Assembly: GCA_040877935.1 (NCBI GenBank)
Contig: JBBDNB010000046.1
Coordinates: 1 to 64,000, forward strand
Direction of reading: 5' to 3'
From: Chitinophagales bacterium
Lineage (GTDB): Bacteria; Bacteroidota; Bacteroidia; Chitinophagales; CAIOSU01
DNA length: 64,000 nt
Position 1 is the first letter of the stretch. Each line of letters begins with the position of its first letter. A program made the translations under genes and the position numbers. Positions 18,004 through 27,146 of the stretch are shown here, piece after piece. The notes beneath the pieces were generated by a model, which saw only the letters and a list, made by a program, of their open reading frames with translations, searched no databases and was not told the DNA's origin.

Positions 18004-19270
18004 AAGGATATATCCCTTCTTTATTTTTTTTATTGCAAATGCTTACCTTTTAAAAGGCCAGGAGGTTTCACCTTATTCTCAATATGGATTGGGGGATGTG
18101 CAGAGTAAAAATTTTGCAGCGGCAAAAGGTTTTGGAGGAGCATCTTCTGCTTTTCGCAATTCCCTGTTTATAAATCCGGTAAATCCGGCATCCTATAGCT
18201 CTTTGGTATTGACTACTATGGAATTTGGAGTTAATGCCAATTACAAATCCATGCAAATTGGCGATTCTACATATACTACAGGAGATGGTTTTATAGATTA
18301 TATTGCCTTGGGTTTTCCCATTTCTAAAAGTGTGGGAACCAGTGTGGGGTTGATTCCTTTTAGCAAGACCAATTACAGCTATCAACAAACAATTGATGAC
18401 CCTGATCTTGGAGAAGTATCAAAATTGTATCGTGGAAAGGGAAGGTTATACAGACTGTATGCCGGAGCGGCCTATCAATTTCCGAAAACAGATACTGCAA
18501 AACATCTCTTTTCTGTAGGAGCCAATATGGTTTATATTTTCGGTCAAAATGAATTTGCCCAGGGAGTTTCCTTTCCTTCCAACCAAAATGCTTTCAATTC
18601 AAGGCAAACCAGTGAAATTCGTTTTGGAGATTTTGCCTGGGATTTTGGATTGCAATATAAACTCAAGTTGGAGGGTGAACAACATTTGGTTTTTGGAGCA
18701 AGTGCTGAATTGCCCTTTAATGTTAAAACAACCAGGATAAATACTTATGAAAAATTCAGACCGGTTTCCCCTTCTCTTACTATAATAGATACTATTGGTG
18801 AAAGCAGTGCTGTAAAAGAAAAACTTGGTTTTCCATTTATTTATCGTGCAGGCTTTTCATATTCCAAATCAGACAGGCTCACCACATTTTTTGATTTTGA
18901 ATACAGTACCTGGAGCCGTTTTCAGCCCAGCTACCAGCGCGATATAGATTATGAGGATTCCTGGCGAATTTCAGGGGGATTGGAATATGTGCCAAAACCT
19001 TCTAAAAAGTTTTTCAATCAACTGATATATCGCCTTGGAGCCTATTATGACAGGGGCTTTTTCAGCATCAACGGACAGCAAATTTCTGAGTTTGGCACGA
19101 GTTTTGGATTGTCATTCCCACTAAAATCTGCTTTCTCAAAAATCAATGTTTCATTAGAAGGCGGTAGCAGAGGAAGCAATGCTGAAGGTTTGATTAAAGA
19201 AAACTTTTTTAGAACTTATATTAGTTTAACACTTAACGACAAATGGTTTGTTAAAAGAAAATACGAATAG
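17990..19270 (+). CDS. Outer membrane beta-barrel protein of the Bacteroidota coaX neighbourhood
   Basis: A 426-residue exported protein. The N-terminal hydrophobic stretch (about 5-22, ending LLKGQE) is a signal peptide. The mature part begins SPYSQYGLGD followed by GFGGASSAF and NPVNPASYSS, a start seen in FadL/OmpP1-like and PorV-like barrel proteins of Bacteroidota, and continues with alternating beta-strand patterns with aromatic girdle residues up to a C-terminal SLTLNDKWFVKR. It is probably an outer membrane channel or assembly factor. The ATG lies inside the end of coaX (14-bp overlap) and the next gene starts 1 bp after its stop, so it belongs to a compact operon. No substrate can be assigned. 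Confidence 0.72.
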   Translation: MLPFKRIYPFFIFFIANAYLLKGQEVSPYSQYGLGDVQSKNFAAAKGFGGASSAFRNSLFINPVNPASYSSLVLTTMEFGVNANYKSMQIGDSTYTTGDGFIDYIALGFPISKSVGTSVGLIPFSKTNYSYQQTIDDPDLGEVSKLYRGKGRLYRLYAGAAYQFPKTDTAKHLFSVGANMVYIFGQNEFAQGVSFPSNQNAFNSRQTSEIRFGDFAWDFGLQYKLKLEGEQHLVFGASAELPFNVKTTRINTYEKFRPVSPSLTIIDTIGESSAVKEKLGFPFIYRAGFSYSKSDRLTTFFDFEYSTWSRFQPSYQRDIDYEDSWRISGGLEYVPKPSKKFFNQLIYRLGAYYDRGFFSINGQQISEFGTSFGLSFPLKSAFSKINVSLEGGSRGSNAEGLIKENFFRTYISLTLNDKWFVKRKYE

Positions 19271-19271
19271 C

Positions 19272-20627
19272 ATGAAACTTAAAATCACTACAATTTTTGC
19301 ATTTTTATTTTTCTCACTTGGAACTGTCTATGCACAGGACTCCTCAGCTCTTGAAGGATTTGTTGCAGAATGCGAACCCGCTGTAGGCAAAGACAGTGTT
19401 GAGGTCTTTAAATCTTATTCGCTTTACAGGGAATTTTTCAAACAAGACAATTATAAAGATGCCCATAAATACTGGCGCTATGTGTTTAAAAATGCACCAG
19501 GGTTGAGACAAACCACACATATTGACGGGATCAAGATTTATGATAAATTAATAGAGAAAGCAGGAGATGATGAAGCTGCAAAAGCAGCGCTTTTAGACAC
19601 TTTGCTTTACATCTATGATGTGCGGATAAAATGCTTCGGTGAAACAGGCGATATTTTTGGCCGTAAAGCCTTGTCTATGCTGGAACACGGCTATGATGAT
19701 GTAAAAACATACAAAACCTTTGAAAAATCTTTAGAACTGTCAGGAAATGACGCTGCTTATTATGTAGTGCAGTATTATATCTACGCAGCTATTAAAGCCA
19801 ATCGTGCGGGTGCAATTACTGATGTAGAGCTTTTAGAAATATATGGCAAGCTCATGGATATTGTGGATTACAATATTGACAATAATGTAAAAGACAAGTT
19901 GAAATTTGAAAAAGCAGCAGATGTTATTTCTGATGCCATGTCGAAAACCAATTTGTTGAATTGTGAGAATTTAAAACCAGTATTACAACAACAATACAAC
20001 AACAAGCCTGATGATCCGAGAAATCTTAAAAAGATATACAAGCAACTTTACCATGCGCAGTGCGCAACTGACGAATTATTTGTAGAAGTTGCAACAAAGC
20101 TTTTTGAAATTGAACCCGATGCAGAGAAAGCCCGAATTCTCGCATTGAACAAAAGCAATAAAAAGGAATATACCGAAGCCATAAAATACTGGAAAGTTGC
20201 ATTGGATATGGTAGAAGACAATGAGAAAAAAGCTGAATATTCTCTGACCATTGCCAGGATGTATCAAAATGCTGGAGATTATAGCTCTGCAAGATCTTAT
20301 GCCAACAAAGCTGCCGATTATAAATCGGGTTGGGGAGAACCTTATTTGCTTATAGGCGACTTATACCGCGGTAGCGGAAACAGATGTGGCGAAGGTACAG
20401 GATTTGAGAGCCAGGTAGTAACATGGCCTGCAATTGACATGTATGAAAAAGCAAAGCAGGTAGATTCCTCAATAAGCTCTAAAGCCAACTCAAGGATTAA
20501 AGACAGCGAGAAATATATGCCCAGTAAAGAAGAAGGGTTTTTCCAGGGAATTAGAGAAGGAGATGATTTTAAGGTTGAATGTTGGATCAATACAACAACA
20601 AAAGTTCGCTTTGCGCCAGGAACTTAA
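19272..20627 (+). CDS. Periplasmic TPR-repeat protein
   Basis: A 451-residue exported protein, starting at the ATG at 19272 so that a clean signal peptide (MKLKITTIFAFLFFSLGTVYAQ) is first; a longer frame from 19248 would put eight polar residues before it. The rest is mostly alpha-helical, with TPR-like helix pairs around residues 150-330 and the clearest repeats near 280-385 (EYTEAIKYWKVALDM, AGDYSSARSYANKAADY). The function is probably scaffolding in envelope biogenesis. It follows the outer membrane protein gene by one base and ends before a strong rho-independent terminator at 20650-20682, so it closes this transcription unit. No enzymatic motif is present. Confidence 0.78.
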   Translation: MKLKITTIFAFLFFSLGTVYAQDSSALEGFVAECEPAVGKDSVEVFKSYSLYREFFKQDNYKDAHKYWRYVFKNAPGLRQTTHIDGIKIYDKLIEKAGDDEAAKAALLDTLLYIYDVRIKCFGETGDIFGRKALSMLEHGYDDVKTYKTFEKSLELSGNDAAYYVVQYYIYAAIKANRAGAITDVELLEIYGKLMDIVDYNIDNNVKDKLKFEKAADVISDAMSKTNLLNCENLKPVLQQQYNNKPDDPRNLKKIYKQLYHAQCATDELFVEVATKLFEIEPDAEKARILALNKSNKKEYTEAIKYWKVALDMVEDNEKKAEYSLTIARMYQNAGDYSSARSYANKAADYKSGWGEPYLLIGDLYRGSGNRCGEGTGFESQVVTWPAIDMYEKAKQVDSSISSKANSRIKDSEKYMPSKEEGFFQGIREGDDFKVECWINTTTKVRFAPGT

Positions 20628-20649
20628 TTGCCTTATCGAACAAAATAAT

Positions 20650-20682
20650 AAAAGGTACAGTATAGCTGCTGTACCTTTTTTA
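20650..20682 (+). terminator. Rho-independent terminator after the TPR gene
   Basis: AAAAGGTACAG, an eight-base loop, and CTGTACCTTTTTT form a perfect hairpin with a T-run, 23 bp after the stop of the TPR gene. It separates the coaX unit from lptC. Confidence 0.85.
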
Positions 20683-20763
20683 TTTGCACACAATAATTTT
20701 TACTATTGGTACAGAAACTCAAATATGCTTAAATTCCATGCAAAAGAGTATATTGATTAATTA

Positions 20764-21309
20764 ATGAAACGAATCACGTATTTTTTAATTTGTAGCTTGC
20801 TCTTGTTTTCATGTAGCAATGATTTGAAGAAGATCAAAGCATTTGAGGATGATGGCGAGGCTATTTCTGAAATAGGTGAAAATGTTGAAATTCTCTTTTC
20901 AGAATTGGGAGCTGTCAAAGTCAAAATTTTGGCGGAAGAAATGACAAGGCGTTTTGATGACGAAGCTCTTGAATTTAACGATGGCCTACGGGTTTATTTT
21001 TACAATGAAGAACAAAAGATAGAGAGTACACTGCGCGCTAATTATGGCAAAATATACGACAATCAAAACGAAATCCTGGTACGAGATGATGTTGTGGTAA
21101 TCAATGTGGAAGGCGACAAACTCAACTCCGAAGAACTGATTTGGAAAAAAGCCGATGAAAAGATTTATTCCGATAAATTTGTAAAGATTACCACTGCTGA
21201 AGAAATTATATATGGTACTGGCTTTGAATCCAATCAGGATTTTACGGATTATACGATAAAAAACATTAGCGGAATCATCAGTGTGGATGATGAAAACAAC
21301 AATCAGTAG
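20764..21309 (+). CDS. lptC: LPS export ABC transporter periplasmic protein LptC
   Basis: A 181-residue lipoprotein-like member of the LptC/OstA family. A short hydrophobic leader ends in LLLFSC, with Cys17 as lipobox residue, instead of the single transmembrane anchor of the Escherichia coli protein; this form is usual in Bacteroidota. The mature part has the beta-jelly-roll pattern of LptC, with ARANYGKIYDNQNEILVRDDVVVINVEGDKLNSEELIW-like strands (residues about 97-136) and a final YTIKNISGII. It would accept LPS from LptB2FG and hand it to LptA in the periplasm. It lies downstream of a terminator and upstream of an inverted-repeat element (21314-21373). Confidence 0.85.
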   Translation: MKRITYFLICSLLLFSCSNDLKKIKAFEDDGEAISEIGENVEILFSELGAVKVKILAEEMTRRFDDEALEFNDGLRVYFYNEEQKIESTLRANYGKIYDNQNEILVRDDVVVINVEGDKLNSEELIWKKADEKIYSDKFVKITTAEEIIYGTGFESNQDFTDYTIKNISGIISVDDENNNQ

Positions 21310-21313
21310 AGAA

Positions 21314-21373
21314 TAACCTGAGCTTGGAAATTATTTATTGCTCAGCTCTTAAATAATTATCGAACTCAGGTTA
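21314..21373. repeat. Short copy of the TAACCTGAG inverted-repeat element
   Basis: A 60-bp imperfect palindrome beginning TAACCTGAG and ending CTCAGGTTA. Its two arms match the two ends of the 258-bp element at 33661-33918 in opposite orientation, almost base for base over about 30 bp each, with the interior of that element missing. It can fold as one long hairpin between lptC and the CNNM/CBS gene and might end or attenuate transcription. Confidence 0.85.
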
Positions 21374-21389
21374 GTATCTTTATCAATCA

Positions 21390-22649
21390 ATGGAAATATA
21401 CTTAATAATAATATCACTCGTTTTTTCTGCCTTTTTCTCTGGAATAGAAATCGCTTTTGTTTCCAGTAATAAACTCAAAGTAGAGCTTTCCAAACAACAA
21501 GGAATACTAAGCGGAAAAATACTGGCCAAATTTATGGAGCGCCCCTCACATTTTATAGGCGCTACTTTAATCGGAAATAACATCTCCCTGATACTGCTCG
21601 GTATTATGATGACCAAATTCCTCAGCCCACATATAGATGTGTGGTTGGCCGCTTATAGTTCCGCTTTCAGTATTATGATAATTCAAACAATCATAACTAC
21701 CATCATAGTGCTGGTTGTGGGTGAATTTCTGCCCAAAGCATTGTTTCGCATCAATCCGGATTTGATTCTGCGTATTTTTTCCGTTCCGCTCCTGTTTTTA
21801 TATTACTTGCTTTATCCGCTTGTGCGCATTGTTACCGGTATTTCCGTATTTACTCTGCGCTTTTTTTTAAGAGTGCGCTACGAAGAAAGCAAGCCTGTTT
21901 ATACCCGTATAGACCTGGAAGATTTTGTCAATCGTTTTGTGAGAAGCGATTCCGATGATGAGGAGGTCAATACCAATTTTTTTGAAAAGGCACTTTACCT
22001 CACAAAAATAAAAGTACGTGAATGTTTGGTTCCGCGAACAGAAATTTGTGCCCTGCCTATGGATGCCGGAATTGAGGAATTGAGACAAGAATTCATAGAA
22101 AGCAAACACTCAAAAATCCTGATCTACGAAAACACCATCGACCAGATCAAAGGCTATGTACACCATTTTGACTTGCTTAAAAAGCCGGAAAATATCAATG
22201 ATATTCTTTTTCCCATAAAAGTAGTGCCAGAATCTATGCCGGCCAGGGAATTGCTCAACTATTTTATTAAAGAGCAAAAAAGCATAGCCTGGGTCGTAGA
22301 TGAATTTGGCGGAACCAGCGGCATTGTAACCTTAGAAGATGTGTTGGAAGAAATTTTTGGTGAAATAAAAGATGAACACGACAGCGAAGATTTTATTGAA
22401 AAACAGCTCTCTGAAAATGAATATATTTTCTCCGGAAGAATTGAGGTTGATTATTTAAATGAAAAATACGAGCTGAATATTCCTGAAGGAGAATACGAAA
22501 CACTGGCAGGCTATATCTACGAAACGCATGAAAGCATCCCTGAAATGGGTGAAGTTTTGAAAATGGATCATTTTGAAATTGGCATTATCAATGTTTCGGA
22601 TACCAGGATAGAAACAGTAAAACTGAGTGTCCTGGAAGGTGAATTATAA
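21390..22649 (+). CDS. CNNM/CBS-domain membrane protein (hemolysin C/CorC-like, GldE-like)
   Basis: A 419-residue membrane protein with the CNNM (DUF21) domain at about 1-190, holding three or four hydrophobic segments and the typical SGIEIAFVSSNKLKVEL start. A CBS pair follows at about 205-330 (VPRTEICALP, and WVVDEFGGTSGIVTLEDVLEEIFGEI, a very conserved second CBS), then a CorC_HlyC transporter-associated domain to the end. The family is linked to Mg2+/Co2+ efflux; in Flavobacteria a relative, GldE, aids gliding lipoprotein stability, so either role is possible. It lies 16 bp after the inverted-repeat element and 105 bp before ppiD. Confidence 0.88.
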   Translation: MEIYLIIISLVFSAFFSGIEIAFVSSNKLKVELSKQQGILSGKILAKFMERPSHFIGATLIGNNISLILLGIMMTKFLSPHIDVWLAAYSSAFSIMIIQTIITTIIVLVVGEFLPKALFRINPDLILRIFSVPLLFLYYLLYPLVRIVTGISVFTLRFFLRVRYEESKPVYTRIDLEDFVNRFVRSDSDDEEVNTNFFEKALYLTKIKVRECLVPRTEICALPMDAGIEELRQEFIESKHSKILIYENTIDQIKGYVHHFDLLKKPENINDILFPIKVVPESMPARELLNYFIKEQKSIAWVVDEFGGTSGIVTLEDVLEEIFGEIKDEHDSEDFIEKQLSENEYIFSGRIEVDYLNEKYELNIPEGEYETLAGYIYETHESIPEMGEVLKMDHFEIGIINVSDTRIETVKLSVLEGEL

Positions 22650-22696
22650 AACGGAATAAATTAATTTCAAATGCAGAAGTACAGGCTTATTTGCAT

Positions 22697-22727
22697 TTTG
22701 TTTTAAAGCAGATTAGACATATTTTTG
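22697..22727 (+). promoter_or_regulatory. Consensus Bacteroidota promoter upstream of the PpiD/SurA-like gene
   Basis: TTTG at 22697-22700, a 19-bp spacer, then TATTTTTG at 22720-22727 match the TTTG-N19-TAnnTTTG consensus of the Bacteroidota primary sigma factor. It lies 27 bp before the ATG at 22755. Confidence 0.65.
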
Positions 22728-22754
22728 CAACTCATTTATTAAAAGCATTAGCAC

Positions 22755-24842
22755 ATGGGTGTGATCATTAAGGTAAGAGAAAGATTTGGAGCAGTATTAG
22801 TCGGGGTAATTTCACTCGCTATTATTTCCTTCTTATTAATGGATGCGTTGAGCTCAAATAACAATTTGCTCAGTGGCCAGGACACAACAGCCGGCCTTAT
22901 AGATGGTGAAGAGATCAGTATCCAGGAATATGAACAACGCGTTCAGGAAGCTATAGAAAATTACAAGCTCAGCAACCAGGTAAATGCTGTTGATGAACAG
23001 ACTATGAACAGCATTCGCCAGCAAACCTGGGATGATTATGTTTCAGATGTGATCTACACCAAAGAATTTCAGGAACTGGGTATTGATCTTACTGCCGATG
23101 AATTGTTTGACCTTATACAAGGTGAAAACCCACACCCTGCCGTTGTTCAATCATTTTCAGATCCCAATACCGGACAGTTTGATAAAAACCAGGTATTGCG
23201 TTTTCTTCAGAATCTCGACAATGACCAAACCGGAGAAACACGTACACGCTGGTTGAATTTTGAAAAATTCCTTAAAAAAGACCGACTGCAAACCAAGTAC
23301 AATGTAGCGATCAGCAAAGGAATTCACATACCCGATCCTATTGCTGAAGCCAATTATAAAGTGAGTGAAACTTCAATTGATATTGATTTTGTTTTTCTTC
23401 CCTATTCAGATATCCCCGATGCTGAAATAGAAATTAGCGATGCTGATCTGGAGAACTATCTAAAAGCCAATCAATCTGATTTTATACAGGAAAAATCACG
23501 AACAATTCAATATGTAAGCTTTCCCATTTATCCTTCATCTGAAGATACAGCAGCTGCTTTTGCATGGATCGAGGAGCACAAAGCAAAATTTAAAGCCGCC
23601 AATAATGATTCAACATTTCTTAAGCTTTATTCAGATAGCCGTTTAGATGGCAATTATTATGAAAAAGACCAATTGCGAAGCAGTTTTGCCGACAGTATTT
23701 TTGAATCAGAACAGGGAACATTTATAGGCCCTTATTTTGAAAATGGCGCCTATGTTGTGGCAAAATTACAGGATCGCAAAATGATCCCCGATTCAGTAAA
23801 AGTCAGCCACATCCTGCTTACAGTTACTACACAACAAGAGCTAGAGAGCAAAAGAGCACTGGCCGATTCACTGGCAGAACTTGTAAGAGAAGGTGTTGAC
23901 TTTAAAAAGCTTGCCGGTCGCTACTCACAGGATGAAGCAACAAAGTTTTCTGCTGGCAGTTGGGGATGGGTAGAACCTGGTGAAAAATTCCAAACTATAA
24001 ATCGGGCCTTATTTTATCAAATGGAAGAAGGCGATGTTAAAGTAGTGGGTTCCGACCGTGGGTTTCACGTTATAAAAGCAGATAAATCCACACTTTCAAG
24101 GGAAGCTGTAAGAGTTGGTTTTCTCAAAAGAAATATTACGCCAAGTATTGAAACAGAGCGCAGTGTTTACCGCGATGCAAATGAGTTTCTTGGACAATAC
24201 AATACTGCTGAAAAATTCAAATCAGCCGATGAAGAATACAGTGTAAGAAAAGCAGAGAATATTAAGATAAATAACAACTCAATAACGGGAATAGGTTCTG
24301 CAAGAGAAATAGTGCGCTGGGCTTATACAACCAACCCGGGAGAAGTATCCAATGTGTTTGCCCTGGATGATTCCTATGTGGTGGCATTGCTTGAAAATGC
24401 CAAAGAAAAAGGTCCTGCAAAAGTGAAGGATGTAAGAAGTCAATTGGAATTGGCGGTTAAAAGAGAAAAGAAAGCTGCTATATTAAGCCCCAAATTAGAA
24501 GGAAGTGATTTGCAAAGTATAGCAGATAAAAATTCTGTAAGTGTAAAAAGTGCAAGTGGGCTGAGTTTTTCAAACAATTTCATTACCGGAGTAGGACTTG
24601 AAACCAAAGTCGTTAATAAACTTTTGGCTTTGGAAGAGAATTCGCTTTCAGAACCTTTAGCTGGTAACAATGGAGTTTTCAGAGCTAAAGTCACAGCTAA
24701 AAGTGTTCCTGCAAGCTTGAGCAATTATGCACAGCAAAAAATGCAAATGACCACGCAATTTCAAACAGGTCTGCAGGCTAAAGTCACAGAAGCACTAAAG
24801 AAAGCTTCTGATGTAAAAGATGAGCGCTACAAGTTTTATTAA
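22755..24842 (+). CDS. Membrane-anchored peptidyl-prolyl isomerase (PpiD/SurA-like)
   Basis: A 695-residue periplasmic foldase tethered by one N-terminal membrane helix (residues about 12-29, AVLVGVISLAIISFLLMD), the PpiD topology. A SurA_N-like chaperone region follows to about 200, with GLIDGEEISIQEYEQRV near 45. A parvulin-type rotamase domain lies at about 345-450: VKVSHILL at its start, then GVDFKKLAGRYSQDEATKFSAGSWGWVEPGE, which holds the family's typical D..A...G..LGW-like loop, and RGFHVIKAD at its end. The C-terminal ~240 residues lack clear motifs. It helps folding of secreted or outer membrane proteins. A consensus promoter precedes it. Confidence 0.85.
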   Translation: MGVIIKVRERFGAVLVGVISLAIISFLLMDALSSNNNLLSGQDTTAGLIDGEEISIQEYEQRVQEAIENYKLSNQVNAVDEQTMNSIRQQTWDDYVSDVIYTKEFQELGIDLTADELFDLIQGENPHPAVVQSFSDPNTGQFDKNQVLRFLQNLDNDQTGETRTRWLNFEKFLKKDRLQTKYNVAISKGIHIPDPIAEANYKVSETSIDIDFVFLPYSDIPDAEIEISDADLENYLKANQSDFIQEKSRTIQYVSFPIYPSSEDTAAAFAWIEEHKAKFKAANNDSTFLKLYSDSRLDGNYYEKDQLRSSFADSIFESEQGTFIGPYFENGAYVVAKLQDRKMIPDSVKVSHILLTVTTQQELESKRALADSLAELVREGVDFKKLAGRYSQDEATKFSAGSWGWVEPGEKFQTINRALFYQMEEGDVKVVGSDRGFHVIKADKSTLSREAVRVGFLKRNITPSIETERSVYRDANEFLGQYNTAEKFKSADEEYSVRKAENIKINNNSITGIGSAREIVRWAYTTNPGEVSNVFALDDSYVVALLENAKEKGPAKVKDVRSQLELAVKREKKAAILSPKLEGSDLQSIADKNSVSVKSASGLSFSNNFITGVGLETKVVNKLLALEENSLSEPLAGNNGVFRAKVTAKSVPASLSNYAQQKMQMTTQFQTGLQAKVTEALKKASDVKDERYKFY

Positions 24843-24922
24843 CCCGCACTTAATTCCTTATTTTTCAAGAGGGGTTTAAATCAATTTTTGATTTCCATTG
24901 TTGCATTAACAAACCAGAAATT

Positions 24923-25441
24923 ATGACAAAGGAAACACTCGTCAACAAAGTCGCACAAAGCGGATTGACCACGCTTGATCTCGAAAAATTACTGGACAAT
25001 ACCGATTGGACTTACCTCGATATCAAAGGTTTTTTGGTAAAGGAAATGCTGCTGATGGAAAAACCCTTCAGAGCAGCACTTAAAACTTTTGACTGGCAGC
25101 CATTTCATGGCAAATGGGTAGCAATTTACTGTTCTGCCGATGCATTGATTCCATACTGGGCTTATATGCTGCTCACAGCCTATTTGCAAGAAGCAGGAGC
25201 CCGGGTTTTTTATGCAAATGGCGATAAAAAAAGGGATGAAAAGTTGTTATTAAAAAGACTGATTCAGGATTTAAACCCTGAAAAATACAGCAACGAAAGG
25301 GTGATTGTAAAAGGCTGTGGTCATTTAGAACTCGATGCTTCTTTTTACGTGATGATCACCGAGAAATTAACTCCGCATATAAAAAGCCTGATGTATGGAG
25401 AACCTTGTTCCACTGTACCGGTTTACAAAAGAAAAAAATGA
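24923..25441 (+). CDS. DUF2480 family protein
   Basis: A 172-residue cytoplasmic protein of the uncharacterised DUF2480 family, known chiefly from Bacteroidota. Recognised features are the start LVNKVAQSGLTTLDLEK, the W.YLDIKGFLVKEMLLMEK segment near 29-45, IYCSADALIPYWAYMLL near 69-85, and KGCGHLELDASFYV near 129-142; the C-terminus has a Cys in YGEPCSTVPVYKR. Two conserved Cys and a His suggest possible metal or persulfide chemistry, but no role has been shown. Its TGA overlaps the ATG of the following transglycosylase gene (ATGA), so they are coupled. Confidence 0.85.
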   Translation: MTKETLVNKVAQSGLTTLDLEKLLDNTDWTYLDIKGFLVKEMLLMEKPFRAALKTFDWQPFHGKWVAIYCSADALIPYWAYMLLTAYLQEAGARVFYANGDKKRDEKLLLKRLIQDLNPEKYSNERVIVKGCGHLELDASFYVMITEKLTPHIKSLMYGEPCSTVPVYKRKK

Positions 25442-26352
25442 AATACCCTGTCCTGTCAATATTCTTACTGTTTTTAGTATCCTGCTATAATACCCCTGAA
25501 AAAAGCGGTGATAAAAGCTCTAAAGTCCAAGAAATAATCAATAAGGACATTGAGAACCGGCTGGCGCAAAAAATAATGGCAGTTGAAGTTCCCGGTGAGA
25601 TATATTTTTGTAATGAACGCGTCCACACCGAATTTGATGATGTAAAAGAACGTCTTGACCGAGAGTTGCTGGTCAATTCTTATTGGCATTCCAATTCAAT
25701 TCAACTGTTCAAAATTGCCAATCGCTATTTTCCGCTGATAGAAAAAGTACTGGAAGAAGAAGGAGTACCGCCTGACTTGAAATTTGTTGCACTTACCGAA
25801 AGCGGACTGAAAAATGTGGTATCTCCAAGAGGTGCAGAAGGTTCCTGGCAATTTCTGAAAGGTACGGCAAAAGAATACGGTTTGGAAGTGAGCAGTACTG
25901 TTGATGAGCGCTATCATCTCGAAAAATCTACACGTGCAGCAGCGGCTTATCTACGAGAAGCTTATGAAGACCTTGGAAGCTGGACATTGGCAACTGCAGC
26001 ATATAATATTGGAAGACCCAGGCTAAAAAGAATTTTAAAGCAGCAAAAAGAAGACAATTATTATGCCTTGTATTTAAATGAAGAAACAGCACGCTATGTT
26101 TTTCGCATTGTGGCACTCAAAGAAATATTTACCAATCCTGAAAAATACGGGTTCAACCTGGATGCTGCTGACCTTTACCAACCTTTCCAAACCAGGTCAG
26201 TACTAATAGATACAAGCATTAATGATCTTGTAGATTTTGCAATTGGACAGGGCATCAACTACAAAACCCTGAAAATTTTAAACCCCTGGTTGCGCGACAC
26301 AGAACTTAAAAATCGCAGTGGCAAGGAATATTTCATTAAATTGCCACATTAA
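25438..26352 (+). CDS. MltD-like lytic transglycosylase lipoprotein
   Basis: A 304-residue envelope protein; the ATG at 25438 overlaps the preceding stop and gives a lipoprotein signal (LLFLVSC, Cys near 15). The GH23/SLT catalytic domain lies around 95-235: ALTESGLKN carries the catalytic Glu (near 121), PRGAEGSWQFLKGTAKEYGL is the family's second motif, and ATAAYNIG the third. The C-terminal ~60 residues (ILNPWLRDTELKNRSGKEYFIKLP) resemble the tail seen before or within the LysM region of MltD proteins, but no full LysM repeat is present. It would cleave peptidoglycan glycan strands to 1,6-anhydromuropeptides. It ends 9 bp before the next gene, so cotranscription is likely. Confidence 0.88.
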   Translation: MKYPVLSIFLLFLVSCYNTPEKSGDKSSKVQEIINKDIENRLAQKIMAVEVPGEIYFCNERVHTEFDDVKERLDRELLVNSYWHSNSIQLFKIANRYFPLIEKVLEEEGVPPDLKFVALTESGLKNVVSPRGAEGSWQFLKGTAKEYGLEVSSTVDERYHLEKSTRAAAAYLREAYEDLGSWTLATAAYNIGRPRLKRILKQQKEDNYYALYLNEETARYVFRIVALKEIFTNPEKYGFNLDAADLYQPFQTRSVLIDTSINDLVDFAIGQGINYKTLKILNPWLRDTELKNRSGKEYFIKLPH

Positions 26353-26361
26353 TTATTATAA

Positions 26362-27084
26362 ATGTCCAATCGTTTACTTTCAGTACTGGTACCTGTTTTT
26401 AATGAAGAACGTATTGTGAAAGAGGCCTTAAATCAAATTCTCGAAGTGCAACTTATCGACAATACCCAAATGGAAATCATAGTGGTGGATGATGGTTCTT
26501 CTGATAAAACTGTTTTGGAAATTGAAGCATTGCTTGCTGAAAAACCTAATTCCGCTATTCGGCTTATCCAACATGGAATCAACAAAGGAAAAGGAGCTGC
26601 ATTGCACACGGGAATAAAAGTAGCCAAAGGCGATTATATAGTGGTCCAGGATGCCGATATGGAATACGACCCAAACGAATTTAACATCTTGCTGGCACCT
26701 GTTATCAATGGCCGTGCTGATGTGGTTTTTGGATCGCGCTTTATAGGTGGAAACCCGCATAGAATTTTATTTTTCTGGCATTCCCTGGGGAATAAATGGC
26801 TTACATTTTTGTCAAATGCCTTTACTAACCTGAACCTTACTGATATGGAAACTTGCTATAAGCTTTTCCGTGCCGATATTTTAAAAAGCCTGGATCTGAA
26901 AGAAAAACGCTTTGGTTTTGAACCGGAAGTTACTGCCAAAATGGCCAGGATACCTGAAATACGTGTTTATGAAGTAGGGATTTCCTATTACGGAAGAACC
27001 TATGCTGAAGGAAAAAAAATCAACTGGAAAGATGGCTTCAGGGCAATCTATTGCATATTGAAATATGGTTTGCTGAAAGCTTAA
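26362..27084 (+). CDS. Family 2 glycosyltransferase (polyprenol-phosphate mannosyl/glucosyltransferase-like)
   Basis: A 240-residue GT-A enzyme without membrane segments. The N-terminal SVLVPVFNEERIVKEAL (about 7-23) is the GT2 start; VVDDGSSDKT near 41-50 binds the nucleotide sugar; VVQDADMEYDP near 94-104 carries the DxD metal site; the middle holds GSRFIGGNPHR, FLSNAFTNLNLTDMETCYKLF and RFGFEPEVTAKMAR, characteristic of dolichyl/undecaprenyl-phosphate sugar synthases. It would move a sugar to a polyprenyl phosphate carrier for cell-envelope glycan assembly. It follows the transglycosylase gene by 9 bp. Sugar donor unknown. Confidence 0.85.
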   Translation: MSNRLLSVLVPVFNEERIVKEALNQILEVQLIDNTQMEIIVVDDGSSDKTVLEIEALLAEKPNSAIRLIQHGINKGKGAALHTGIKVAKGDYIVVQDADMEYDPNEFNILLAPVINGRADVVFGSRFIGGNPHRILFFWHSLGNKWLTFLSNAFTNLNLTDMETCYKLFRADILKSLDLKEKRFGFEPEVTAKMARIPEIRVYEVGISYYGRTYAEGKKINWKDGFRAIYCILKYGLLKA

Positions 27085-27146
27085 GCAAAAGGAGATTTAG
27101 AGATGCTACTTCATGTATCTTTACACTTAATATCAAAACATAAGCA

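Noticed and set aside
20026-20292. Several frames antisense to the TPR gene (20026-20292 and neighbours)
   Set aside because: Overlapping short frames without features; shadows of the TPR gene.
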